Origin: M3007 sp032115775
GTDB taxonomy: Bacteria; Bacteroidota; Bacteroidia; Chitinophagales; Saprospiraceae
Direction: 5' to 3'
DNA length: 64,000 nt
NCBI GenBank assembly: GCA_032115775.1
Contig: JAUMBL010000023.1
Span: forward strand, 1-64,000
Part shown: positions 49,373-59,600 of the stretch, in pieces
Layout: each line of letters opens with the position of its first letter
Numbering within the stretch: the stretch's first letter is position 1
The notes under the pieces: model-generated
Told to the model about the DNA's origin: nothing
Databases searched by the model: none
Seen by the model: the letters and a program-made list of their open reading frames with translations, nothing else
Made by a program: the position numbers and the translations under genes

Positions 49373-51835
49373 ATGGCCAAACGCAAAGGCGGACAATTGT
49401 TTTTTAACTTCGACGACGAGCGCGTTCCGAAACTTCTCGGGATGTTCTTCCTCTTTTTGTCGTTTTACCTACTGGTCGCCTTCACCTCGTATTTTTTTAC
49501 CTGGGAAAACGACCACGATATCGTATTCCATTTTTCCTGGGAAATGTTTTTCGACAATATCCAGGTGGACAATTGGCTGGGGCGGCTCGGCGCCATCCTG
49601 GCCGACAGTATTATCTACTGGGGCTTCGGGGTATCGTCGTTCGGCTTTATCTACCTGTTGTATAAATACGGCCTGGCGCTCATCCGCCGCATCCCGCTGA
49701 TTCAGATGGCGCCGGTGTTGCAACGCGTCGCTATCTGGATGGTGATCGTGTCGGTAGTATCGGCTTTTTTTCTGCAGACGATCGAGTTTCCAGTCGGCGG
49801 CGTGTTCGGCCGCGCAGTCGCCCTATGGCTGCAAAATTTACTGGGTATTGTCGGCACGCTGGCGCTGCTGCTTTTTTTGCTGCTCGCAACGTTTGTATAT
49901 AGTAACAACCCCAATTTAGACGATTTTACCTGGTATAAGCTGCTGTACGAAACCCGGCAAGCCTGGCGCGATCTGCTCAACGGCAATTATGGCAAACGCC
50001 GCCCGGTTGCTGCGCCGGCGCGAAACAGAACTCGGTCGGTACCCGCCGAGGAGGCCGAAATCGAACTGCCCGAACTGGAATTACCCGTCCAGACGGCTGA
50101 AGCCGAAACCGCGCCCGGTAGTCAGTTGTCCTTCGACCTCACCAAGCGCAGTGCGCTCTTCGAAGACGGCGACCCCGGGGATAAAAAAAGCCCGGGCGGC
50201 GCTGCCGAACTGGAAATCAATATGCCCGTCCAACCGGAACCGCCGGTCATGCCAGACGAAGCCCCGGTCTATAAACCACCCGTCGAACTGGTACAGGAAG
50301 ACAACCCCCAACTCAGCGAACCCTACGACCCTACCCTCGAACTCTCGCACTACGAGTACCCGCACCTCCAACTGCTCAACGAATACGACCAGCAAACTCT
50401 GGAGGTGGACCGCGAAGAACTCGAAGCCAATAAAAACCAAATTATTCAAACGCTCCTCTATTTTAAAATCGAAATTGAGAAAATACGCGCTACCATCGGC
50501 CCGACGGTTACGCTCTATGAAATTATTCCGGCACGTGGTATCCGGATTTCCAAAATTAAAAACCTGGAAGACGATATCGCCCTGAATCTCTCAGCGCTCG
50601 GTATCCGGATTATCGCGCCCATCCCCGGAAAAGGCACCATCGGCATTGAAGTGCCCAATAAAAACCGCCAGATCGTGGGTATGCGCGAAGTGCTGATGAG
50701 CGATAAATTCCGCCGCGCTAAGATGGAGCTGCCGATTGCCCTCGGCAAAACGATCTCCAACGAGGTGTTCGTCGCCGACCTCACTAAAATGCCGCACCTC
50801 CTCGTCGCCGGCGCTACCGGACAAGGAAAATCCGTGGGGATCAACGTGGTACTCATGTCCCTGCTGTACAAAAAACACCCCTCGCAGGTGAAATTCGTGC
50901 TCATAGACCCCAAAAAGGTAGAACTCTTCCCCTACGCCCGGCTGGAAAATCACTTCCTGACGTTCCTGCCCGATCAGTTGGAGCCGATCGTGACGGATAC
51001 GACCAAAGTGGTGCATACGCTCAATAGCCTGATCATTGAAATGGAAACCCGCTACGACCTGCTTAAAAAGGCAGAAACGCGGAATATTGCAGAGTACAAC
51101 GACAAGTTCGTCGCGCGCAGGCTCAATCCCAATAAAGGGCATCGCTTCCTGCCGTATATCGTCCTGATCATTGACGAGTTCGCCGACCTGATCATGACGG
51201 CCGGTAAAGAGGTGGAACTGCCGATCGGCCGCTTGGCGCAACTCGCCCGCGCCGTGGGCATCCACCTCATCATCGCCACCCAGCGCCCGTCCGTCAATAT
51301 TATCACCGGCGTCATTAAAGCAAACTTTCCGGCTCGGATCGCCTTTAAAGTCGCTTCGAAAGTGGACTCCCGTACCATCCTCGACGCCGGCGGCTCCGAA
51401 CAACTGACCGGCCGCGGCGATATGCTGCTCAGCGTAGGCGGCGATATCATCCGCCTCCAGTCCGCTTTTGTGGATACCCCCGAAGTAGAACGGGTCATTG
51501 ATTTCATCGCCAACCAACAGGGATTCGCAGAACCTTTCTTCCTGCCGGAATTCCATCCAGACGGCGACGGCGGTAAAACGAAGGAGGTTAGCATCAAGGA
51601 ACTCGATGATATGATTGACGATGCCGCCCGACTGGTCGTGGAAAACCAGCACGGCTCCACCAGTATGATCCAACGCCGCCTCAAACTCGGCTATAACCGC
51701 GCCGGCCGCATCATGGATCAACTTGAATCGCTCGGAATCGTCGGTCCGGCCGAAGGCTCCAAGCCCCGGGAAGTGCTGTACTATGATGTGGTCGAGCTGG
51801 AGCGATTCCTCGCGGAATTGCGGGCGCGGCGATAA
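49373..51835 (+). CDS. ftsK: DNA translocase FtsK
   Basis: 820 aa. Four hydrophobic segments at the N-terminus (~25-175, for example LLGMFFLFLSFYLLVAFTSY) anchor it at the division site. A Pro/Glu-rich linker (~205-330) precedes the motor domain. Walker A GATGQGKSVGI (~479-489), Walker B LIIDEFADLIM, then the C-terminal winged-helix gamma domain (~750-815: STSMIQRRLKLGYNRAGRIM). FtsK pumps chromosomal DNA and aids dimer resolution at dif. Length and order are normal for Bacteroidota FtsK. Promoter at 49312. Downstream is a non-coding region with a candidate sRNA. Confidence 0.96.
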   Translation: MAKRKGGQLFFNFDDERVPKLLGMFFLFLSFYLLVAFTSYFFTWENDHDIVFHFSWEMFFDNIQVDNWLGRLGAILADSIIYWGFGVSSFGFIYLLYKYGLALIRRIPLIQMAPVLQRVAIWMVIVSVVSAFFLQTIEFPVGGVFGRAVALWLQNLLGIVGTLALLLFLLLATFVYSNNPNLDDFTWYKLLYETRQAWRDLLNGNYGKRRPVAAPARNRTRSVPAEEAEIELPELELPVQTAEAETAPGSQLSFDLTKRSALFEDGDPGDKKSPGGAAELEINMPVQPEPPVMPDEAPVYKPPVELVQEDNPQLSEPYDPTLELSHYEYPHLQLLNEYDQQTLEVDREELEANKNQIIQTLLYFKIEIEKIRATIGPTVTLYEIIPARGIRISKIKNLEDDIALNLSALGIRIIAPIPGKGTIGIEVPNKNRQIVGMREVLMSDKFRRAKMELPIALGKTISNEVFVADLTKMPHLLVAGATGQGKSVGINVVLMSLLYKKHPSQVKFVLIDPKKVELFPYARLENHFLTFLPDQLEPIVTDTTKVVHTLNSLIIEMETRYDLLKKAETRNIAEYNDKFVARRLNPNKGHRFLPYIVLIIDEFADLIMTAGKEVELPIGRLAQLARAVGIHLIIATQRPSVNIITGVIKANFPARIAFKVASKVDSRTILDAGGSEQLTGRGDMLLSVGGDIIRLQSAFVDTPEVERVIDFIANQQGFAEPFFLPEFHPDGDGGKTKEVSIKELDDMIDDAARLVVENQHGSTSMIQRRLKLGYNRAGRIMDQLESLGIVGPAEGSKPREVLYYDVVELERFLAELRARR

Positions 51836-51910
51836 AAGACGCTCAAAAAACGGTGTCCACGAGTAATTGATCCCGCGCAAGAACAAAAAATAATTTTTTT
51901 CTCATTTTTA

Positions 51911-51981
51911 AAACATGATTTTTTAAACAAAAAATCATGTTTTTTTATAATAAAAAATTGAATATCAGTTTTTTATTATAA
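51911..51981. repeat. Twin AT-rich perfect hairpins after ftsK
   Basis: First hairpin: AAACATGATTTTTT (51911-51924) and complement (51929-51942), loop AAAC. Second: TTATAATAAAAAA (51945-51957) with its complement (51969-51981), loop of 11. They lie in tandem about 75 bp after the ftsK stop. The remainder of the 51836-52204 gap is AT-rich (to ~52030) followed by the candidate sRNA. Confidence 0.7.
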
Positions 51982-52056
51982 AAAAATAAAAATAAGGTTT
52001 TAAACAAATCCCTTTTTTTGTACTTTCCCCATGCGCCAGGTTGCCGCACTTTTGTA

Positions 52057-52187
52057 TTGTCAAACGGAGGAAGGAAGGAAAACGGCAGCGATGGGAAGGC
52101 GATTTGACAAACAGATTTGGAGACTTTTCATGAGATTATATACGGGAAACGGCCGCGCAGCAAACGAGCTGCGCGGCTTTTCTTTTT
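52057..52187 (+). ncRNA. Candidate small RNA (about 130 nt) ending in an intrinsic terminator
   Basis: A promoter-like CACTTTTG (52048-52055 region) is followed at once by TTGTCAAA (52057-52064), which pairs exactly with TTTGACAA (52103-52110). The enclosed loop is purine-rich (GGAGGAAGGAAGGAA). The segment ends in a strong GC terminator with T-run (52152-52187). No ORF of note is present. It is independent of ftsK, whose stop is 220 bp upstream. RNA identity unknown; other explanation: leader of an undetected short gene. Confidence 0.4.
52152..52187 (+). terminator. Strong intrinsic terminator
   Basis: GCCGCGCAGC (52152-52161), loop AAACGA, GCTGCGCGGC (52168-52177), then TTTTCTTTTTT. It ends the candidate sRNA or any read-through from ftsK. 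A half-copy of the MITE terminus follows directly. Confidence 0.88.
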
Positions 52188-52188
52188 T

Positions 52189-52204
52189 GTAACTACTTAA
52201 CAGG
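52189..52204. repeat. Solo half-site of the MITE terminus
   Basis: GTAACTACTTAACAGG, 14 of 16 bases as in the terminal repeat at 614. No partner arm was found nearby. It touches the end of the minus-strand DUF4920 gene, so it sits again at a gene 3' end. Confidence 0.5.
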
Positions 52205-52708
52205 TTATTTATTCAGAATCCGCACGCCGGTTGCCTCGAACGCCAATTCGCGTTTCGGCTCCTTGATTGCCTCGATTTCCGCTTTTGATTTACCGGCGTC
52301 TTCTGCGTAGTGGCGCAGATCCTCTACCGAGGTGGTTTCCATGTAGGCGATTCCTTCGATCAGGACTTCCTTGCCGCTCAGGTCTTTGGGCATGAAGAAG
52401 GCGTAATCCTTGAAGGTCACGCGCATGTCCGGATTGGCGCCTTTATCGGACACCAGTGTCATCCAGCAACCTTTGGCTTGGCAAACTTCGCCGACTTTGG
52501 CGGTGACCTTCGCCTGGATCGAATCCTGACCGGCCATTTTGGCCGCCAGTTCGTCGTAGCGGATGGCACCGTCGGCATTGGCGGGCGCGACGCCGAAAGT
52601 CTGCCCGGATTCTTTGGATTGTTCGGTCTTGTCGGCCGCGGGTTGTTGGTTGCAGGCTGCGGCCGTTAGCAGGACGGCGAGCAGGATCAATACATTTTTT
52701 GACATCAT
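52205..52708 (-). CDS. DUF4920 lipoprotein
   Basis: 167 aa. Signal with lipobox (LTAAAC, lipid Cys ~19), then an acidic/Gln linker (NQQPAADKTEQSKES). The DUF4920 domain contains AKVGEVCQAKGCWMTLVSDK (Cys-x4-Cys), MRVTFKDYAFFMPKDLSGK and LIEGIAYMETTSVEDLRHYA. Function unknown. The conserved Cys-x4-Cys-Trp suggests metal or redox binding; inference only. Start at the first or second of two adjacent Met codons. Divergent from the MORN-caspase gene. Confidence 0.85.
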   Translation of the reverse strand: MMSKNVLILLAVLLTAAACNQQPAADKTEQSKESGQTFGVAPANADGAIRYDELAAKMAGQDSIQAKVTAKVGEVCQAKGCWMTLVSDKGANPDMRVTFKDYAFFMPKDLSGKEVLIEGIAYMETTSVEDLRHYAEDAGKSKAEIEAIKEPKRELAFEATGVRILNK

Positions 52709-53010
52709 GTTGTAAAGTTTTAGAAGCCGGCGAGCCGGTTTCCTGGTTACAAAAATTTTGAATAATTTTGCCGGTGCGAAGATAACGACCTGCGCACTTT
52801 TTTTCGCCGGGCGAATTACTGGATTTTCAAAAGCCTGTTTTCGGATACCGGGGAGGAATTACTGTGCAAGGCCGTACAATAAAAACCCCGGATCGCTGTT
52901 TTCAAAAGGCAACAATCGGGCTTCTTCGCCAACCCGTTACCTTTCACTTAATCCGCCAGGCATTGCACCCTTCAGTACTTTTTTACTTCAATCTTCAACT
53001 ATTCCGTCTG
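52709..53010. other. Divergent intergenic region before the MORN-caspase gene
   Basis: 302 bp. It contains a plus-strand TAATTTTG box (52763-52770) and a second T-rich box TACTTTTTT near 52976. An in-frame GTG at 52864, preceded by GGGGAGG (good Shine-Dalgarno-like spacing, unusual for this phylum), would add 49 residues to the MORN-caspase. No separate gene seen. Confidence 0.45.
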
Positions 53011-54486
53011 ATGAAGGGTCTGATGTTCTATCTGGTTGCGCCGATTTTTGGGGTCTTCTTTGCTTGTTCCAACCTGGGCGCGCAGTGCGTGGAAGGAAAT
53101 TGCAGCAATGGCACGGGCGTCTATGTTTTTCCGAACGGGGATCGCTATACGGGAACCTGGGTTTCCGGCCGTCCGCATGGGAAAGGGGTGTATTTATTTG
53201 CTTCCAGGGAGCGGTATGAAGGAGAATTTCGCTCCGGAAAATTCGAGGGGAACGGCGCCATGTACTATCCCGACGGCGCCTACTACACCGGCGGATGGAA
53301 AAATAATCTGAAAAACGGGTACGGTCGCCTGGTGACGCCCGGCGGCAGCATCACGCAGGGCAACTGGACGGACGGACGGCCGCCCGGCCGGGAAATGCCG
53401 TCGCCCGTAGCGACAACACCCGCGCCCGCGCCGGCAGACGAGCGGAATGACCTTGCCGGGATGCGCAACTGCACCGCCGTGTACTGCCGCAACGGACAGG
53501 GGTACTACGACTATCCGGACGGGTCGCGCTGGATTGGAGAGTTTAAAGACGGACTTCCGTTCGGGCAGGGCGTTTGCTATTACGTCGGCGGCGATCGCTA
53601 CGAAGGGATGTGGCAATTGAACGCGCCTTATGGAGAGGGTGTGATGTACCAAAACGGCCGTGCTTTCGGCGGCGTCTGGGTCAACGGCCGACTGATCAAA
53701 GAACTCGATTCTGAAGAGGCCGTGCCGAGCACGACCATCGGCATAGACCAAAGCCGCGATGTGCGCATCTGGGCGGTCATCGTGGGCGTTGGCCGCTACG
53801 CCGCCATGCCTTCGCTTAAATTCACCGACGACGACGCCTACCGCGTGTATTCTTTCCTCAAGAGCCCGGAAGGCGGCGCCCTGCCCGATGAACAAATCGC
53901 CCTGCTGATAGATGAGTCGGCCACCCGTGCCAATATCCTGAATGCGATGCGCCGGCAGTTTTTGCGTGCGGACGCTAACGACGTCGTCCTGCTGTATTTC
54001 AGTGGGCACGGCCTCGACGGATGTTTTCTGCCGGTGGACTTTGACGGCTACCGCAATAAATTGCGCCATGAGGAAATTAAAAAAATTTTTCTGGAAAGCG
54101 CAGCCAAACACAAGCTCTGTATCGCCGACGCCTGCCACAGCGGCTCGCTGCAGTATGGTCTCACGGCTCGCGGCCCTGCGCCTGTATCGGTTAATCGCTA
54201 CTACCAAGCCCTCGAGGATTCCGATGGCGGCATTGCGCTGCTGATGTCCTCAAAGGCGGAAGAACTCTCCTTGGAAGACCACGGCCTGCGCCAGGGTGTT
54301 TTTACTTTTTACCTGCTCAAAGGACTAAAAGGCGAGGCGGATACCAACGGAGATCAAATCGTGTCCATTCGCGAAATATACAAGTACGTCACGCCGAAAG
54401 TCCGGGAATACACCGCCGGCGCGCAAACGCCGACGCTCAGCGGCCTGTACGATGATATGATGCCCGTGGCGCTGCGCCGGCGCTAA
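53011..54486 (+). CDS. MORN-repeat caspase-family (C14) protein
   Basis: 491 aa from MKGLMFYLVAPIFGVFF; the N-terminal signal ends near FFAC or LGAQ, so it is exported, possibly as a lipoprotein. Then MORN repeats (~36-230) such as GTGVYVFPNGDRYTGTW, GNGAMYYPDGAYYTGGWKN and GQGYYDYPDGSRWIGEFKDG, split in two blocks by a Pro/Thr-rich linker. The caspase p20-like domain (~248-400) has catalytic His333 in YFSGHG and Cys375 in DACHSG. It should be a cysteine peptidase, with MORN repeats often linked to membrane or surface binding. An N-terminally extended start at GTG 52864 is possible. Ends at a hairpin. Confidence 0.88.
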   Translation: MKGLMFYLVAPIFGVFFACSNLGAQCVEGNCSNGTGVYVFPNGDRYTGTWVSGRPHGKGVYLFASRERYEGEFRSGKFEGNGAMYYPDGAYYTGGWKNNLKNGYGRLVTPGGSITQGNWTDGRPPGREMPSPVATTPAPAPADERNDLAGMRNCTAVYCRNGQGYYDYPDGSRWIGEFKDGLPFGQGVCYYVGGDRYEGMWQLNAPYGEGVMYQNGRAFGGVWVNGRLIKELDSEEAVPSTTIGIDQSRDVRIWAVIVGVGRYAAMPSLKFTDDDAYRVYSFLKSPEGGALPDEQIALLIDESATRANILNAMRRQFLRADANDVVLLYFSGHGLDGCFLPVDFDGYRNKLRHEEIKKIFLESAAKHKLCIADACHSGSLQYGLTARGPAPVSVNRYYQALEDSDGGIALLMSSKAEELSLEDHGLRQGVFTFYLLKGLKGEADTNGDQIVSIREIYKYVTPKVREYTAGAQTPTLSGLYDDMMPVALRRR

Positions 54487-54534
54487 GAAACCGTCTAAAA
54501 ATCGTTGGTTGGCAGAGGTTTTCAGACGGTTTCT
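54486..54534 (+). terminator. Hairpin after the MORN-caspase gene
   Basis: AGAAACCGTCT (54486-54496) pairs with AGACGGTTTCT (54524-54534). AAAA/TTTT continue the stem with one bulge. It overlaps the stop codon. The 54535-54675 stretch has no gene. Confidence 0.6.
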
Positions 54535-54675
54535 AAGATCTTGTTGCGAAAAAACGCTTCCCGGTCAACCGTGTGTTCCTTTTTTGCGTTTAAGCCGTAT
54601 CGCTGCTTCCGATCTGGCTTCGTGGAACGACGCGTACCCGTAATGATCTTAAATTCGCTGCGTTTTTGAAACGTT

Positions 54676-55356
54676 ATGCAACATCTGCCGGCATATCGAA
54701 CTAAGTTGTACCGCAACTTTAAGGCCTTGGAAGCAAACGACTTCCATGGCATTGTGCGATATTATGAACGCAATGAAGACGGCATCCGCTCGCTGGATAT
54801 CGATGAATATTTCGACTGCACCTTGGCCTACGCCGAGGCGCTGTTCGAAACCGGTGTGCACCGGAAACACGCCCTCGTGTGCGAGCAGTTGCTGGAGCTG
54901 CTCATCAATCAGGATTTTGAGGGTTGGCAGGCGGAAGAACTTTTTCGGGATGTGTTGTTCAAAAAGGCGGCCTCGCATTTTCGCCTGGGCGAATTTAGGC
55001 AGGCGGAACACGTACTGCGCGAGCTCGTCAAGATTCATCCTTGGGATTCGATGCCGCAGCGTTTTTTGCAAACTTGTCTGCTGAAACAAAAGCCCGCCTG
55101 GTTATCGCATACGCGGGTGGCGTCGGTGGTATTATCGCTGCTTGCTGCCGCAACTATTATGGCGGAATTGTTCGTGGTTCGGCCATTTTTCACCGAGTAC
55201 TACCAGACTGCGTTGTATGCGCACAACGGCTTGTTGGCGAGCGGGGTCTTGATTTTGGCAGTCGGCGAATTCCGGCATTACTGGCTGTCGCGGCAGGGCG
55301 TTCGGCGGCTGGCCGCTAGTATGAAGCGCCGGAAGCAACAAAAACCGGCCGGGTAG
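54676..55356 (+). CDS. Hypothetical TPR-like membrane protein
   Basis: 226 aa, no clear family. The first ~130 residues are helical and TPR-like (HKHALVCEQLLELLINQDFEG-type and FKKAASHFRLGEFRQAEHVL). Two transmembrane helices follow (~150-172 ASVVLSLLAAATIMAELFVV, ~185-200 GLLASGVLILAVGE). A basic tail ends RRLAASMKRRKQQKPAG. So a soluble head with C-terminal membrane anchor is likely. It lies 17 bp before the MFS gene, suggesting one transcript. Confidence 0.65.
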   Translation: MQHLPAYRTKLYRNFKALEANDFHGIVRYYERNEDGIRSLDIDEYFDCTLAYAEALFETGVHRKHALVCEQLLELLINQDFEGWQAEELFRDVLFKKAASHFRLGEFRQAEHVLRELVKIHPWDSMPQRFLQTCLLKQKPAWLSHTRVASVVLSLLAAATIMAELFVVRPFFTEYYQTALYAHNGLLASGVLILAVGEFRHYWLSRQGVRRLAASMKRRKQQKPAG

Positions 55357-55372
55357 TTCCGGATTTAAGGCC

Positions 55373-56530
55373 ATGTTTTCCCGCACCGTCTATCTCCTTG
55401 CGTTCATCAGCTTGTTCACGGACATGGCGAGCGAGATGCTATACCCGGTCATGCCGGTCTATCTGAAGCATATCGGGTTTTCTATTGTCCTGATTGGTTT
55501 GTTGGAAGGTGTTGCAGAGGCCGTTGCGGGTTTGAGTAAAGGGTATTTCGGCAAAATGTCTGACCGCATGGGTCGCCGTGCGCCGTTTATTCAATGGGGG
55601 TACGGACTTAGCGCGGTGTCGAAGCCGATGCTGGCTTTTTGGGCATATCCGTTGTGGGTTTTCCTGGCCCGCACCACCGACAGGCTGGGTAAAGGCTTGC
55701 GCACCGGTGCGCGCGACGCCCTGTTGTCCGAGGCGGCTGCGCCCGATACCCTGGGTCGCGTATTTGGTTTTCATCGCGCCATGGATACCCTGGGCGCCGT
55801 TTTTGGGCCGCTGTGCGCGCTGACGTATTTGTATTATTTCCCGGAGGATTATATCCGCTTGTTTTACCTGGCTTTTATTCCCGGGCTGCTGGCGTTGGGC
55901 GCCACGCTCTTCCTGCGCGACCAATCGGGGCGTCGGCAGGAAAAAAGCGCGGGTGCATCCTTTTTTGCTTTTACCGGCTATTGGAAAAAAGCCGATCCTG
56001 CATACCGCCGGCTCGTTGGCGGTTTGTTGGCATTTGCCCTGATCAACAGTTCGGATGTATTTTTACTGCTTCGGGCGCGGGAATCGGGTTTGGACGATGC
56101 GACGGTCATCGGCATCTATATACTATACAACCTGACGTATGCCCTTGCGGCGTATCCCATGGGGGTATTCGCCGATCGGCTCGGGCTTAAAAAAGTATTT
56201 ATCTTCGGCCTGCTGTTGTTCGCGGCGGTCTATGCCGGTTGCTCCCTGGCGCATGGATTACCGGCTTTTTTGGGGATTTTTGTCCTGTATGGTTTGTATG
56301 CCGCGGCGACGGAGGGTATTTCCAAGGCCTGGATCAGCAAAATTTCCGAGCGCGAAGACCGGGCGACGGCGATCGGTTTTTATACGGGATTTCAGAGCCT
56401 TGCGGCGCTGTTGGCCAGCACGCTGATGGGCGCCGTCTGGCATTTTTGGGGTCCGGCGCCGGCATTCAGCATAGCGGCGGCCGGCGCGCTGGGCGTGGCG
56501 GCTTATCTGGCGCGCGTAATCAAAAATTGA
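55373..56530 (+). CDS. MFS transporter
   Basis: 385 aa, about 12 transmembrane segments. Major facilitator motifs: YFGKMSDRMGRRAPFIQWGY (loop 2-3 GxxxDRxGRR) and VFADRLGLKKVFIFG (loop 8-9). The N-terminal MASEMLYPVMPVYLKHIGFS is typical of a small-drug or sugar-type branch. The RTTDRLGKGLRTGARDALL loop is common in Bacteroidota MFS proteins near glycan genes. Substrate unknown. Follows the TPR-like gene by 17 bp. No terminator obvious before the next promoter at 56616. Confidence 0.88.
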   Translation: MFSRTVYLLAFISLFTDMASEMLYPVMPVYLKHIGFSIVLIGLLEGVAEAVAGLSKGYFGKMSDRMGRRAPFIQWGYGLSAVSKPMLAFWAYPLWVFLARTTDRLGKGLRTGARDALLSEAAAPDTLGRVFGFHRAMDTLGAVFGPLCALTYLYYFPEDYIRLFYLAFIPGLLALGATLFLRDQSGRRQEKSAGASFFAFTGYWKKADPAYRRLVGGLLAFALINSSDVFLLLRARESGLDDATVIGIYILYNLTYALAAYPMGVFADRLGLKKVFIFGLLLFAAVYAGCSLAHGLPAFLGIFVLYGLYAAATEGISKAWISKISEREDRATAIGFYTGFQSLAALLASTLMGAVWHFWGPAPAFSIAAAGALGVAAYLARVIKN

Positions 56531-56615
56531 GCGAAATTTTGGAAAAATAGTAGCAAACCACTGCAATTGCCGCGGAATAATCCCACGGCATGATGTATTT
56601 TATCTAATCTGGCAG

Positions 56616-56623
56616 TATTTTTG
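56616..56623 (+). promoter_or_regulatory. Promoter -7 box TATTTTTG for the second SprB adhesin
   Basis: An exact TAnnTTTG match. With the start at 56677 the leader is ~47 nt; the longer TTG start at 56629 would be nearly leaderless. Confidence 0.5.
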
Positions 56624-56676
56624 TATTATTGCACTCCGACCGAGGCATTTCATCGTTTATCCCAGGCTACTTGCTC

Positions 56677-59600
56677 ATGGTACCACGCCATTTTGTTCAT
56701 CAAACACGCTCGACTCCGATTTTGGTATTTACCGTTCTCCTCACCCTGGCGTTCTGTCCGGGTCGGGTCGGCGCGCAATCTATGGAGGCGGTTATTACGC
56801 ATACGGCCATTGCCTGCCAAGGCGGTTTGAGCACTGCCACGGTATCCGTTACCGGGAATGCGCAACCGCCGTTTAGTTACCTTTGGAGCAACGGCCTGAC
56901 GGCGCAAAACGCCGCGCTGCCGGCGGGTTTTTACAGCGTTACGGTATTCGACAGCCAGGGGCAATCCGCCTCGGACACGGTTTTGATTCCCGAACCCGCA
57001 GCACTGGGCGTTGCCCTCGTAACCGAACAGCAAATTTGCGCGATCGCGCCCGACGGCTCGGCTACCGCCGTGCCGTTCGGCGGCACGCCACCTTACGCCT
57101 ACGCTTGGAGTAACAACGGGAATTCGGCACAGATTACCGGCCTGGCTGCCGGGAATTACACGGTAACGGTCACTGATGCCAATGGTTGTACGGCAACCGG
57201 ATCCGGAACGGTCGAATACTGGGACGAAGGGCTTTGGCTCATGCTGACCCCCTCAGACGTGCCCTGCCACGGGGATTCCACCGGATCCATCAAGGTGTCG
57301 CCCATGTCGGGCACGCCCCCTTACACCTATATATGGAGTAGCGGCGATACCACGATTACAACGTCTAATCTACCCGCCGGTACCTATTCCGTGACGGTCA
57401 CGGACGTAAACGGCTGCCAGAACAGCCTGACCGGCGAAATTTTTCAGCCGACCCCGCTGGTGCTTGCGCTGACCGCCGCCGGTGATTTCAGCTGTGCCGG
57501 CATTGCCTGTGCACAAGCCGCCTATAGCGGCGGCACGCCGCCCTACACGCTGGTTTGGAGTACCGGCGCAGCATCGGATACGATTTGCGGCCTTGTTACC
57601 GGCGTCTATACCGCAACCCTGACGGATGCGAATTTTTGTACGCATATTGACAGCCTGTCAATCCAAAAAGCCGATACCATCGCCATCGAAATCCAGGTAA
57701 CCGGCTGTGCAGGTTGCGCCCTCCCCGGAAGCGCCACGGCGACGGTCGGCGCCGGCCCGGGCGCTTATAGTTATCTCTGGGACAATGGCGAAACATCGGC
57801 CGAGGCCGATAGCCTGACAGCGGGAACGCATACCGTCACGGTGACGGATCTGGTTTCCGGCTGCACAGACACGGCATCCGTGTTTATTCCCGCCTGCGCG
57901 CCGGTGGATGCACAAGTTCAGATTAATTCTCCGGCCACTTGCCTGGCCGGCGGCCAGGCCTCCATTACCATAAGCGGCGGCCTGCCGCCTTACAGCATCC
58001 AGTGGGATAATGGCGACACGACCGCCGTGGCCGGCAACTTGTCGCCCGGCGGGCATACCGTCACGGTGACCGACGCGGCCGGCTGCGCGGTGATCACCCT
58101 TTTTGTCATGGATCAAACGCCCCGTCCGGAACTCAGCGTTGTCGTGCTCACACACGCCGCCTGTAATCTCGGCGGCAGCGCGCAGGCTTTCCCAAGTGGC
58201 GGATTGCCGCCGTACAGTCTTCTTTGGGACAACGGCGATACGACCGCCGTGTCCGACAGCCTGGCGCCGGGTATCCGCTGTGTCACGCTTACCGACGCCA
58301 ACGGCTGCGCGGATACCGCCTGCGTGGTCATCAACCCGCCGCCCAACGCCCCAGTCGTAGTCATCACCAACATCACGCCAGGCAGCTGCCTGGCTACCGC
58401 CGTGCTGCAAGCCGGCGTGACCAGCGGCGGTACGCCGCCCTATACCTACCTGTGGAGCAACGGCGATACGACCGCCGTAGCCGACAGCCTGGCGCCGGGC
58501 ATTTACTGCGTGACGGTCATGGACAGCCAGGGTTGCATGAATACGGCCTGCGATACCGTGCTCGCGCCTACCCTGCCGAACCCCGTGGCAACCCTCACGA
58601 TGCCGGCCGGCTGCCTGACCGGCGCCACGGCAACCGTGACCGTCACAGGTGGTGTTCCGCCTTATACTTACCTTTGGATGCCCGGCAACTACACCACGGC
58701 CGGCGTCTCCAACCTGCCGCCCGCTACCTATACGATCATGGTAACCGATGCGAACGGATGCACTGGAACCACGACCCTGACCGTATCCGCGCCCAACGCG
58801 CCGGTGCTCGCCGTGGTGTCCACAACCAAACAAAATTGCAGTATGTTCGGAACGGCCGTCGTGTCCGCCTCGGGCGGTACGGCGCCTTATCTCTTCGAAT
58901 GGGAAAACGGGGAAATCGGTCCGGTGGCCGACAGTCTCCCCGCCGGCAGTAATATTGTGATCGTAACCGACGCCGCCGGGTGCAGGGATACGGCGATTGT
59001 GTCCATATTCTTTACGCCCAACGGCATTAATGTCGGCGACTGGATTTGGTACGACGACAACCAAAACGGATTCCAGGATCCGCAGGAAACCGAGGGCGTG
59101 AATAATATTATCGTCCGTCTCACACAGGCCGGTCCGGACGGTATATTCGGCACTTCGGACGATGTGATCCTGCAACGCGATACGACCGGCCCGGACGGGA
59201 TGTACAATTTTGACTGCGTGCTGCCGGGCAATTACGTGCTGGTTTTTTCAGGCCTTCCCTTCGGATTCCAATGGGCGGTAAAAAATCAATTTAATGATGA
59301 TTGCCTAGACAGCGATCTCAACGCCAACGGCCGAACCGATATCATCGTCATTCCCAATGCGCAAAGCGACAACCTCTGTATCGACGCCGGCGTCCACCTA
59401 CTGTGCCAAAACGTAGTGAACGCCGGCCTGATCTGCTGTAATCAAACCATTTGCGCCGGGAATATGCCCGCGCTCATTGCCCAAGTGACGCCCCCCGGCG
59501 GCGGTCAGGGATCCGTCGAATTTGCCTGGCGCCAACTCGACCTGTCCAACCCGGCACAGCCTGTCTGGGTGGATATTCCCGGTGCTTCCGGCGCTAATTA

